From NCBI GenBank assembly GCA_035542475.1, contig DATKLL010000146.1, positions 3,117-67,116 on the forward strand: a DNA stretch of 64,000 nucleotides, written 5' to 3'. A program made the position numbers and the translations under genes. Origin of the DNA: DATKLL01 sp035542475. GTDB taxonomy: Bacteria > Desulfobacterota > Syntrophia > Syntrophales > UBA2185. The notes beneath the pieces are model-generated. The model did no database searches. It was given only the letters and a program-made list of their open reading frames with translations, and was not told where the DNA came from. This document shows, piece by piece, positions 7,860 through 15,974 of this stretch. The first letter of the stretch is position 1. Each line of letters begins with the position of its first letter.

Positions 7860-10346
7860 TCATTTATAGGAACTGTAGGCTATTTTATTACCGTCTGTCG
7901 TGATATCAATGGCGCCATTCATATCAGTTCTTAATATCTTTACTCCATTCCGTAGATATCTTTTAAGAACATCTGGGCGGGGATCATTATAAACGTTGTC
8001 CGCGCCGCAGCTGATCATGGCAATTTCCGGTTTTACGCCATTCAGGAATGATGTAGTGCTGGAAGTCAAACCACCATGATGAGGTACAAGCATGATCTGA
8101 CTCTTAAGGTTTTTGCTTGATTTGACGAGGCGGGTTTCTGTTGGTTCAGATATGTCCGAAGGCAGCAGGATGGTGACATTCCCAAGTGTTAACTTCAGCA
8201 CAATGGCATCGTTGTTTGTTTTGTCAAACTTCCTGGGCATATCATTCCTTAAGTTAATCGGCTTCGACGGATTCAGAATATTGATCATGGTGTTGCCAAC
8301 TGTTACATGGCTGGTGTCTTCTGAGATGAACCGGTGGGTTATATTCTTCTCATTTATGATCTTCACAAAATCATCGTATGTCTCTATTTCTGCCGTTTCG
8401 CCGTTTGACCAGACTTCTTTGATATCAAAATTAGACAGTATATAGAGCAACCCGTTGAGATGATCAGGATGAGGGTGTGTCAGGACGACTATGTCAATAC
8501 TTTTTATCCTTTCATGCCATAAATATGGGGCAACTACATACTTTCCGATATCAAAAATATTTTCATAAGACCCACCGCCATCTACAAGCATCTTTTTACC
8601 GCCCGGCAATCTGATCAATGTGGAGCTTCCCTGACCGACGTCAATTGCCGTTACTTTTAGACTATTATTATCCCTTATGTATAAATATATTGCATCTGCT
8701 GCGATAAAAATTACCAGAGCCACGAGTGTTACGCGATACCACAGCGGTCTGATTGAGCTTCTAAATTTAAATACTATCATTTCTGCAGGTTTTCTGAAAT
8801 CTATAAGTTTCACCGCTGCTATGAGAAAAAGATAGTATGCCGTAATCTCCAGTAATGTGGGGGTAGTCACAAAGACGGAAGAGCCGGGGATCGAGGCAAA
8901 GAAATCTACCAGCGAGACGGAAACACGCACGAGAAAGGATGAAATATCCAAAAAAAGCAAAGCAAGCATATGTGAAAACGGGGCAGCAAGAATAATCGCC
9001 ATACATACAGGAATGGTGACTATGCCCATTATGGGAACGACGATCAGATTTGAAAGAAGCACTATTGTTGACATCCTGTTAAAGTAGAAAACGATTAAAG
9101 GCAGGGTACCTATTGTTGCACTCAAGGAGACAATGAGAAAAATATAAATATTTTTAATAATTTTCTTCATCATGATTCTATATAAAGATGATCCTCCAAG
9201 CTCGCCCTCCGGGATCACTGAGGTCAGTCTAGGTGAGATGAAAAGAATAGCCCATACCGCCATAAATGAAAGTTGAAAGGAAACATCAAAAAGAGAAGGA
9301 GGATATATGACGAGTATTATCAGTGCTGCAAGCGCCAAGCTGTTATAAAGGTCTCTCTCTTTACCCAGAATGATTGCTATAATAAAGGTCACAGCCATAA
9401 TTGCAGCACGGACAACGGATACCCCCATACCGGCTATGAGGGTATAAATGATTACCGGTACTATTGCGCAAATGGCTGAGACTTTTAAAATATTGAGCCT
9501 TAATAGGAGATATGTGGATGATTTCATGATTAATCTAATGACAAAGAATGACAGGAACGCGATAATGCCTATGTTGAATCCTGAAATTGCGATAATGTGT
9601 GTTGTCCCCGTTTTGTTAAACTTATCCATAACTTCTTTCGGGATTTCCCTCTGATCTCCGAGGATCATTGCCTGAATGATTTCCCCTTCAGGTGATGAAG
9701 AATTATCCCGGATCAATCTTTTTAAATTTCTCCTCATTTTTTCGAGGTATATCTTTGGCATGTTGCCCTGATTTTCCCTTAAAACGACAATAGCGGAGGA
9801 ATCTTTGATAAATCCACGGGCCATTATCCCTTTGTATCTGAGGTACTTTACATAATCAAAACTGCCCGGATTCTGGAAACTGTGAGGTCTCTTAAGCTTT
9901 GTCTTGAACCGTACGAAATCTCCGTATTTAAACTCCTGGCTGCCGTTGATACTTAGCAGTACAAGGCCTTCTACGGGGATAATAATATCGTCATGGATGA
10001 GCCTGTCTGCTGAGACAATGAGCCCCGCACGGTCTGTTGACACATCAGGATTTTCCACGATTTTCCCTTCAACTATTAGCTTCTCCTTGCCGATATAATT
10101 TATAATGTGCCTTGGACCCGGATCCTTATATAGGTAAAGGTTAATATCCAGAATGCCAACGACAACGGAGGAAAGAGCTAGGAGGACAGCAATGACTCTG
10201 GTCGCCTTTTTAAGTAATGCAACAAGCATCAACATTAACGTGACGAAGAGGACCGTCAGTAAAGGCAGGTCGGGAAACTGATAATAATTACCGATCGTAA
10301 TTCCTGCAACAAAGAAAGCAAGGAGAGGAATTAATGGTCTGTCCAT
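7860..10346 (-). CDS. comEC: ComEC/Rec2-family DNA uptake channel protein
   Basis: An 828-aa polytopic membrane protein with the full ComEC architecture. N-terminal membrane segments lead into a DUF4131-type OB region (about residues 30-190). The Competence domain follows (about 225-490; GTTHIIAISGFNIGI, then many hydrophobic helices). A C-terminal metallo-beta-lactamase domain (about 530-800) carries VDGGG and the metal motif THPHPDHLNG. In naturally competent bacteria ComEC moves single-stranded DNA across the inner membrane. Many non-competent lineages keep it, and no other competence gene is in this window. It is divergent from the PilS-like kinase, which may be meaningful because type IV pili deliver DNA to ComEC. 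Confidence 0.93.
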   Translation of the reverse strand: MDRPLIPLLAFFVAGITIGNYYQFPDLPLLTVLFVTLMLMLVALLKKATRVIAVLLALSSVVVGILDINLYLYKDPGPRHIINYIGKEKLIVEGKIVENPDVSTDRAGLIVSADRLIHDDIIIPVEGLVLLSINGSQEFKYGDFVRFKTKLKRPHSFQNPGSFDYVKYLRYKGIMARGFIKDSSAIVVLRENQGNMPKIYLEKMRRNLKRLIRDNSSSPEGEIIQAMILGDQREIPKEVMDKFNKTGTTHIIAISGFNIGIIAFLSFFVIRLIMKSSTYLLLRLNILKVSAICAIVPVIIYTLIAGMGVSVVRAAIMAVTFIIAIILGKERDLYNSLALAALIILVIYPPSLFDVSFQLSFMAVWAILFISPRLTSVIPEGELGGSSLYRIMMKKIIKNIYIFLIVSLSATIGTLPLIVFYFNRMSTIVLLSNLIVVPIMGIVTIPVCMAIILAAPFSHMLALLFLDISSFLVRVSVSLVDFFASIPGSSVFVTTPTLLEITAYYLFLIAAVKLIDFRKPAEMIVFKFRSSIRPLWYRVTLVALVIFIAADAIYLYIRDNNSLKVTAIDVGQGSSTLIRLPGGKKMLVDGGGSYENIFDIGKYVVAPYLWHERIKSIDIVVLTHPHPDHLNGLLYILSNFDIKEVWSNGETAEIETYDDFVKIINEKNITHRFISEDTSHVTVGNTMINILNPSKPINLRNDMPRKFDKTNNDAIVLKLTLGNVTILLPSDISEPTETRLVKSSKNLKSQIMLVPHHGGLTSSTTSFLNGVKPEIAMISCGADNVYNDPRPDVLKRYLRNGVKILRTDMNGAIDITTDGNKIAYSSYK

Positions 10347-10545
10347 AGTTTAGGCTAATTTAATTCTTTAAACAATTAGGGGTAAACAAAGCCAGAATAA
10401 ACCTACCCATAACGTGTAGGATTACCTATTGATGCCGTTAAATATATTAGATTTAATTCTTATTTTATAATACCATGTCTTCAATAGCGTATACAGTGAA
10501 GTTTGCATTGATAGTCTTTATAAATTGTAAGGATACTTATCAATC

Positions 10546-12237
10546 TTGAAGTGGTACAACACGAGTTATCAAATGTTACAGGAAGAAAATATAACTTCCA
10601 GACTTAAATGGTTGATAATATCGAGAGTCGCGATTGTTACCTTTCTTCTATGTATTACAACGTTTTTCAAAATACAGAAAACGGAACTGCTGCCTGAAAC
10701 ATCGATTGTATTACTTTATGTCATTTTTGTACTGACCTACATCCTTTCAATAATTTATTCGGTTTTTCTTAAGAATGTCAAAAACCTCCAAATAAACGTA
10801 TATATCCAGACATGCATTGATGTGGCATTGATTACCGGACTTGTTTACGCAACGGGTGGTGTTCGAAGTATATACTCAGTTTTCTATCCTTTGGTTATCA
10901 TATACTCTGTTTTGTTTTTGGGAAGAAGAGGATGTCTTACTATCGCCTCCATTGCCAGCATTCAATACGGTCTTTTGTTGGATTTGGAATACTATGGCGT
11001 TATTCCACAGATAGACTCTGTCGAAGTACATAATTATGATTTAAGTGCCGGTTATGTTTTTTCGAGAATCTTTATACATATTTTATCTTTCTATATAATC
11101 GCATTGCTTGCCAGTTTTGTTGTTGAACAGGAAAAGAAAACGAGGGCACTTCTTGCCGAGAAAAAAACCGCCTTTGACAAACTTGACTTGTTACACAGGA
11201 TTATTATTCAATCAATCGATACCGGCATCATGACAATTGATCTTCAGGGCAGGATAAAATCCTTTAACAGGGGAGCAGAAGCGATTACTGGTTTTAGCTT
11301 TGCTGAGATAGAAAATCGAAATGTAGATGAAATATTTCCAGTTATTGCACATATTGATGAAATAACCAATGCAGGAGACAGGAGAAGGTCGCCAAGAAAA
11401 AGATATAATATGAATTTCGTTAACAAGGAAAGTCAATCCTTGATATTAGGTTATTCAGTATCAATTTTAAATGACAACAGGGGGAATAGGATTGGTAATA
11501 TATTAATATTCCAGGATCTTACATCATTAACGAAAATGGAAGAAGCCCTCGAAAAAAGCAGGAAGCTGGCGATCATTGGTGAAATAGCCGCAGGTCTTGC
11601 TCATGAGATGAGAAATCCTCTTGCGTCCATCAGCGGATCAATACAAATTCTCAGTAAAGATCTCAAGTTGGGTGACACAGACGAAAGGCTGATGCGAATA
11701 ATTCTCAGGGGGAAGGATCAACTCGAAAATATAATTAAGGATTTCCTGTTGCTTGCAAGACCGGCACCAGGAAATAAAGAAGCCGTTTATATAAATGAAA
11801 TAATAAAAGATGTAATTGAATCTATCCATTTTGTGCCGGACTGGAATGAGGACATTAGGGTTTCCCTTTCGCTATCAGATAATTTGAGCATTCACGCAAA
11901 TAAGACGGAAATGAAGGCAGTCATGTGGAATCTTATCATGAATGCTATCCAAGCTATGCCTGATGGAGGACTATTGTCACTGGAAACGAAAAACAAGTTC
12001 TCTGCCGATAATATAAACGAATATCTTGAAATTATAGTGAGTGACACAGGAAGTGGGATAGATGAAGCCTATTTGAACAAGATTTTTGAACCGTTTTTCA
12101 CGACAAAAGAGAGAGGGACGGGACTCGGACTCGCCATAGTGAACAGGATAGTTGAGGGATATAACGGAACCATAGCTATAGAAAGCAAGATTGAAAGAGG
12201 GTCGACCTTTCTTGTCTCATTACCCTTTAACAAATGA
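10546..12237 (+). CDS. PilS/NtrB-like membrane sensor histidine kinase with PAS domain
   Basis: A 563-aa kinase. About six hydrophobic helices lie in residues 20-215, arranged as in PilS. A PAS domain (about 220-335; TIDLQGRIKSFNRGAEAITG) is followed by the HisKA dimerisation domain with the phosphorylated His in AGLAHEMRNPLASI, and by a HATPase domain with N-box WNLIMNAIQAM, DTGSGI and GTGLGLAIV. The start is a TTG at 10546 with AAGGA upstream at a long 12-nt spacing; the in-frame ATG at 10573 has no visible ribosome-binding site. The sigma54 regulator gene follows after 47 nt, and together they form a PilSR/NtrBC-type pair. The signal is unknown and no pilin genes are in the window. Confidence 0.9.
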   Translation: MKWYNTSYQMLQEENITSRLKWLIISRVAIVTFLLCITTFFKIQKTELLPETSIVLLYVIFVLTYILSIIYSVFLKNVKNLQINVYIQTCIDVALITGLVYATGGVRSIYSVFYPLVIIYSVLFLGRRGCLTIASIASIQYGLLLDLEYYGVIPQIDSVEVHNYDLSAGYVFSRIFIHILSFYIIALLASFVVEQEKKTRALLAEKKTAFDKLDLLHRIIIQSIDTGIMTIDLQGRIKSFNRGAEAITGFSFAEIENRNVDEIFPVIAHIDEITNAGDRRRSPRKRYNMNFVNKESQSLILGYSVSILNDNRGNRIGNILIFQDLTSLTKMEEALEKSRKLAIIGEIAAGLAHEMRNPLASISGSIQILSKDLKLGDTDERLMRIILRGKDQLENIIKDFLLLARPAPGNKEAVYINEIIKDVIESIHFVPDWNEDIRVSLSLSDNLSIHANKTEMKAVMWNLIMNAIQAMPDGGLLSLETKNKFSADNINEYLEIIVSDTGSGIDEAYLNKIFEPFFTTKERGTGLGLAIVNRIVEGYNGTIAIESKIERGSTFLVSLPFNK

Positions 12238-12284
12238 AGATGTTGGTGTATTGTAATTAATCTGTTCGATAAGGGGAATATTGG

Positions 12285-13649
12285 ATGGCAAAAATTCTAA
12301 TAGTTGATGACGATCAGGGAATGAGAGAATTTCTTGAAATCATGCTCACAAAAGAAGGGCATGACGTGACCAGTACGATTGATGCGATGAAAGCCTTGTA
12401 TCGTTGTAAAAAGGAGCATTTTGATCTTATACTTTCGGATTTGAAAATGCCAAAAGTCGATGGAATTGAATTCCTTAAATCAGTTAAGGATGTTTCTCCG
12501 GAATCGGTTGTTATACTAATTACGGCCTATGCTTCTCCTGAAACTGCAGTGTCCGCGATGAAAGAAGGGGCATACGATTATATAGAAAAGGGCATTGATG
12601 TAGAAGAATTGAAGTTAATAATTACCGGAGCCCTTGAAAAAAAGGGTGTCAGGGAAACCGATGCGCTATTTATCAAGGTCGTTGAAGATGCAGTTTCCTT
12701 CAGCAATATGATCGGTAAAAGCAGGGGAATGCTCAATGTATATAAAGAAATTAAGAAAGTGGCAGAAACTCCGACAAATGTCTTAATCCTCGGTGAAAGT
12801 GGTACTGGCAAGGAGCTTGTCGCCAAGGCTATCCATGAAAATAGCCCAAGGAAGAAAATGCCCTTTGTTGTAATTAACTGTGGCGGCGTGCCCGAAAGTC
12901 TTCTTGAGAGTGAATTTTTCGGCCACATGAAGGGTTCTTTTACCGGGGCACATATTGATAAACCTGGGCTTTTTGAGATCGCAAAAAGTGGGACTATATT
13001 TCTTGATGAAATCGGCGAGTTACCTCCATATCTTCAAGTAAAACTTTTAAGAGTTGTTCAGGAAAAAACATTTAGAAGGGTAGGAGGAGCAGAGGATATC
13101 AAAGTAGATGTCAGAATTATCTCAGCTACGAATAAGAATCTGGAAAAGAAGGTTAAAGAAGGTTCCTTTAGAGAGGATCTGTATTATCGTCTTAATGTCA
13201 TACCGATACATGTACCACCCCTTAGAGAGCGAAAAGAGGATATTCCCGTCTTAACTAGATATTTCATCGAAAAGTATTCCAGCGCGTTTGGCAAAGAAAT
13301 TAAAACAATTTCTTCTTATGCCATGGAACTTCTCATGAACTATCCCTTTCCTGGGAATGTCAGAGAACTCGAGAATATCATTGAACGCAGCGTTGCCCTG
13401 GAAACATCGAATATCATTTTGCCGGAAAACCTCTTAATTTCGGGAAGGCTACAGGAAATAAGTAATTTTACAGATATTAATATACCTGATGACGGCATAG
13501 ACTTGAATGATGAAGTGTCAAAGTATGAAAGGCACTTAATAGAGGAGGCTTTAAAGAAAGTCAAAGGATCCAAGACCAAGGCTGCCGAGATTCTCAAGGT
13601 AAGTTTTGATTCTTTGCGTTACAGGATTGAAAAACTCGGCATAGGCTGA
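12285..13649 (+). CDS. Sigma54-dependent NtrC/PilR-family response regulator
   Basis: A 454-aa activator. An N-terminal receiver has the acidic pocket DDD at 8-10 and the phospho-acceptor Asp in LILSDLKMP (residue 52). The AAA+ domain has Walker A GESGTGKE, the sigma54 contact loop GSFTGA and Walker B TIFLDEIGELP. A C-terminal Fis-type helix-turn-helix (KGSKTKAAEILKVSFDSLRYRI) completes it. It should activate RNA polymerase-sigma54 when phosphorylated by the upstream kinase. GGGG lies 8 nt before the ATG. Targets are unknown; I found no convincing -24/-12 site in the window. Confidence 0.93.
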   Translation: MAKILIVDDDQGMREFLEIMLTKEGHDVTSTIDAMKALYRCKKEHFDLILSDLKMPKVDGIEFLKSVKDVSPESVVILITAYASPETAVSAMKEGAYDYIEKGIDVEELKLIITGALEKKGVRETDALFIKVVEDAVSFSNMIGKSRGMLNVYKEIKKVAETPTNVLILGESGTGKELVAKAIHENSPRKKMPFVVINCGGVPESLLESEFFGHMKGSFTGAHIDKPGLFEIAKSGTIFLDEIGELPPYLQVKLLRVVQEKTFRRVGGAEDIKVDVRIISATNKNLEKKVKEGSFREDLYYRLNVIPIHVPPLRERKEDIPVLTRYFIEKYSSAFGKEIKTISSYAMELLMNYPFPGNVRELENIIERSVALETSNIILPENLLISGRLQEISNFTDINIPDDGIDLNDEVSKYERHLIEEALKKVKGSKTKAAEILKVSFDSLRYRIEKLGIG

Positions 13650-13667
13650 AATTAAAAGAATTTCTGC

Positions 13668-13696
13668 TTGACATCGGTGCGGTTTGGTTTTATAAG
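13668..13696 (+). promoter_or_regulatory. Strong sigma70-like promoter of the liv/CoA-ligase operon
   Basis: TTGACA at 13668-13673, a 17-nt spacer and TATAAG at 13691-13696 form a near-consensus promoter starting 18 nt after the response-regulator stop. Transcription would begin near 13703 and make a leader of about 220 nt that carries the Phe-rich leader peptide and tandem terminators. Confidence 0.8.
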
Positions 13697-13729
13697 CAAC
13701 GCCACGTGAAGCATTGAAGATTTTTGGAA

Positions 13730-13813
13730 ATGATGGACATGCTACGCATAAGGGTACAAAGATTTTTCACTTTTTTTGCATTTTTTAGTGGGGTCTGCCT
13801 ACTGCGCTCATGA
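13730..13813 (+). CDS. Phenylalanine-rich leader peptide of a transcription attenuator
   Basis: A 27-codon frame (possible ATG starts at 13730, 13733 and 13739) ends in TGA at 13811-13813. GGAA directly precedes the first ATG and is better spaced for the ATG at 13739. Codons 12-19 read FFTFFAFF: six Phe codons in eight (13763-13786). This closely resembles the E. coli pheA leader peptide, which contains FFFAFFFTF. The Phe codons sit just upstream of the antiterminator arm at 13792, and the stop codon lies just beyond it, which is the geometry of ribosome-mediated attenuation. The peptide itself probably has no function after synthesis. Confidence 0.8.
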   Translation: MMDMLRIRVQRFFTFFAFFSGVCLLRS

Positions 13814-13846
13814 CCTGGAACTGTTAATAGAGCCGTGGGCAGACCG
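13791..13846 (+). promoter_or_regulatory. Antiterminator hairpin of the Phe attenuator
   Basis: GGTCTGCC (13792-13799) pairs perfectly with GGCAGACC (13838-13845). The stem extends by a G-U pair and two more Watson-Crick pairs (13800-13802 with 13835-13837), giving about 11 bp. Its 3' arm shares 13835-13842 with the 5' arm of terminator 1, so the two structures cannot form together. A ribosome stalled on the Phe codons would leave the 5' arm free and favour read-through. A ribosome at the stop codon would mask it. Confidence 0.75.
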
Positions 13847-13869
13847 CTTAGCTGTCCGCGGCTTTTTTT
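13831..13869 (+). terminator. Attenuator terminator 1
   Basis: A 12-bp stem (13831-13842 with 13852-13863, two G-U wobbles) with a 9-nt loop is followed by seven T at 13863-13869. It is a strong GC-rich intrinsic terminator in the leader, upstream of the first structural gene. Confidence 0.85.
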
Positions 13870-13877
13870 ATTTTAAG

Positions 13878-13905
13878 AGGCTGTGGATTCTCCATAGCCT
13901 TTTTT
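13878..13905 (+). terminator. Second tandem leader terminator
   Basis: A 10-bp stem (13878-13887 with 13891-13900, one G-U wobble) with a TTC loop is followed by six T at 13900-13905. It ends 19 nt before the substrate-binding protein ATG, just before the GGGAGG ribosome-binding site (13913-13918). Two successive terminators would make basal transcription of the operon very low. Confidence 0.75.
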
Positions 13906-13924
13906 ATTTTACGGGAGGATTGAG

Positions 13925-15130
13925 ATGAAAAGAAAATTTTCTGGGATTGTTTTTGCAATTATAACGGGATTAATTTTGATTTCTTTTGTTTCGGGTGCTA
14001 ATGCCAAGACAATAAAAGTTGGTGCGGCAATAAACATGACTGGTCCTGCTTCCTCCTGGGGACAGTTCCATGCCAAGGGTCAGCAGGATTATTTCCGTTA
14101 TGTAAATGAGGTTAAAGGCGGAGTCGGCGGGAACAAAATCGAAATGATCCTTGTTGATACGGGATACAAAGTACCCGAGGCTGTATCGGCAGTGAAAAAA
14201 TTTGCCATTCAGGATGAAGTAGATATGATTACGACCTGGAGCGCTGGTGAGGGATTGGCGGCAAAACCGATTATCCAGCAATATAAAATACCAACCATAA
14301 ATTATTCTACAAGCTGGGAGATTCTTGAGCCGCCTGTAGGTTACATGTACTTGCCATTTGGCAGCTATCGGTTGGACAGTTACGCGATCCTCGAATACAT
14401 ACGAACAATACACAAGGGAAAAGAAGCGCCTAAGGTAGGCCTGTTAACTTATAACAATGCATACGGCCGTTCTATACATCAACCCTGCAGGGAATATGCA
14501 AAAAAAATTAGCGTAAATATAGTCGACATTGAAGAGTTTCCACCGAAGACTGTGGATTTAACAACTGAATTGTTGCGTTTGCAAAAAAGCGGTGCTGAAT
14601 ATGTAGTCATGCAGATGCTTCCTGCTGCAATTATAACGGCTTTCAAGAGTGCAGATCGTATTAACTACAACCCCGCATTTTTCGGAACCTGGACATCAAC
14701 AGACCCCGACTTCTTCAAACTTGGCAAGGGTGTGATAAAAGACCGCCTGCGTATTCAGTTTCCTGGATGTCTTCCTGGCGACAAGAGCCAAGGCATCAAA
14801 GTTATGACGGAGCTTTGGAACCGTTACAAGACAGTTGACAAGTTCGATGCCTCTTACTGGGAAGGAGTAGTTATAGGCATGATAATGGAGAAGGCGTTTA
14901 TCCGAGCCAATCAAAAATATAAGGCAGTCAACAGAGATACAATCAACAAGGCTATGGAGTCGTTTAAAAATGAAGATTTTGGCGGACTCGTTCCGAATAT
15001 TACATATACGACAGAGGATCACGGCGCATCATTCAGAGCGAGGATTGTAAAGGTCGGAGAAGACGGTTCATACAAGCCTGTGACAAATTTCTTTAATCCA
15101 CTGAAGGAAAAAATTAAGTTATTGAAGTAA
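13925..15130 (+). CDS. Liv-type ABC transporter periplasmic substrate-binding protein
   Basis: A 401-aa periplasmic binding protein of the Peripla_BP_6/LivJ family. A signal peptide (KRK, hydrophobic core, cleavage probably after SGANA near residue 27) precedes IKVGAAINMTGPASSWG, the usual N-terminal ligand-binding segment. The start is an ATG with GGGAGG 7 nt upstream. It is the first gene of the operon behind the Phe attenuator. Members of this family bind branched-chain or aromatic amino acids, amides, urea or aromatic acids. The leader peptide argues for phenylalanine or a related aromatic compound, but this is inference. Confidence 0.9.
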   Translation: MKRKFSGIVFAIITGLILISFVSGANAKTIKVGAAINMTGPASSWGQFHAKGQQDYFRYVNEVKGGVGGNKIEMILVDTGYKVPEAVSAVKKFAIQDEVDMITTWSAGEGLAAKPIIQQYKIPTINYSTSWEILEPPVGYMYLPFGSYRLDSYAILEYIRTIHKGKEAPKVGLLTYNNAYGRSIHQPCREYAKKISVNIVDIEEFPPKTVDLTTELLRLQKSGAEYVVMQMLPAAIITAFKSADRINYNPAFFGTWTSTDPDFFKLGKGVIKDRLRIQFPGCLPGDKSQGIKVMTELWNRYKTVDKFDASYWEGVVIGMIMEKAFIRANQKYKAVNRDTINKAMESFKNEDFGGLVPNITYTTEDHGASFRARIVKVGEDGSYKPVTNFFNPLKEKIKLLK

Positions 15131-15143
15131 CTATCTTGTATCC

Positions 15144-15974
15144 ATGAAAACATATCGCGGAAAACCAAGTATATTCAGTACCCGGAATCCGCAGGATAAG
15201 ATTGCCGAGCTTGAGGTTAGGGACCTTTTTTTGAGCTTTGGCGGTGTCAAGGCACTGAGCGATATCGATCTCTCCGTGCGCACCGGCGAACTGGTGGCAG
15301 TCATCGGACCGAACGGAGCTGGGAAGACGAGCCTTCTAAATTGTATAACAGGCTTCTACAAACCTCAAAAGGGCAGTATTCTTTTTAACGGCAAGGATAT
15401 AACGCATTTACCCCCCCACCATCTTGTCCGTACAGGCATAGGAAGGACTTTTCAAAATATTGAGCTCTTCCCCGGCATGACAGTTCTAGCAAACATGCTT
15501 CTTGCGCGCCATAACCACTGTAGATACGGAATCGCTCCTGCCTGTCTTTTCTCAGCATCGGTAAGAAAAGAGGAGGTTCATCACCGACGTGTCCTCGAAG
15601 AGCTTATTGATTTCCTGGAAATCCAAGCCATCAGAAAGAAGACGGTGGGATCATTGCCGTACGGTTTGATGAAGAGGGTTGAACTCGGCCGCGCACTTGC
15701 ACTGGAACCGGCTCTTCTGATACTTGATGAACCATTTGCAGGAATGAATCTCGAAGAGAAGGAAGATATGGTTCGTTTCCTGACAGAGATGAACCAAGCG
15801 TGGGGACAGACAATGATCCTTGTAGAGCATGATATGTCTATAGTGATGAGTATTTCTCAAAGAATCGTAGTATTGAACTTCGGTGAAAAACTGGCAGAGG
15901 GTGATCCTGATGAAATCAGAAACCATCCAGAGGTCATCAAGGCATATCTTGGTGATACAGTCAGTGTACAATGA
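15144..15974 (+). CDS. livG: Liv-type ABC transporter ATP-binding protein (LivG-like)
   Basis: A 276-aa ABC ATPase. Walker A is GPNGAGKT, Walker B LLILDEPFAGM, and the H-loop lies in ILVEHDMSIVM. The signature region reads SLPYGLMKRVELGRAL, replacing the usual LSGGQ but typical of LivG proteins. It energises import with LivF, LivH and LivM. An N-terminal extension of about 20 residues precedes the ABC fold, and no clear Shine-Dalgarno is seen before the ATG at 15144. Its stop codon overlaps the start of the acyl-CoA synthetase gene (ATGA, 15971-15974), showing tight coupling between transport and ligation. Confidence 0.92.
   Translation: MKTYRGKPSIFSTRNPQDKIAELEVRDLFLSFGGVKALSDIDLSVRTGELVAVIGPNGAGKTSLLNCITGFYKPQKGSILFNGKDITHLPPHHLVRTGIGRTFQNIELFPGMTVLANMLLARHNHCRYGIAPACLFSASVRKEEVHHRRVLEELIDFLEIQAIRKKTVGSLPYGLMKRVELGRALALEPALLILDEPFAGMNLEEKEDMVRFLTEMNQAWGQTMILVEHDMSIVMSISQRIVVLNFGEKLAEGDPDEIRNHPEVIKAYLGDTVSVQ

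Noticed and set aside
13703..13869. Leader RNA considered as a 6S RNA or metabolite riboswitch
   Set aside because: The 5' and 3' ends are not complementary as in 6S RNA and no known aptamer core was recognised. The Phe codon run with overlapping antiterminator and terminator stems explains the structure better.
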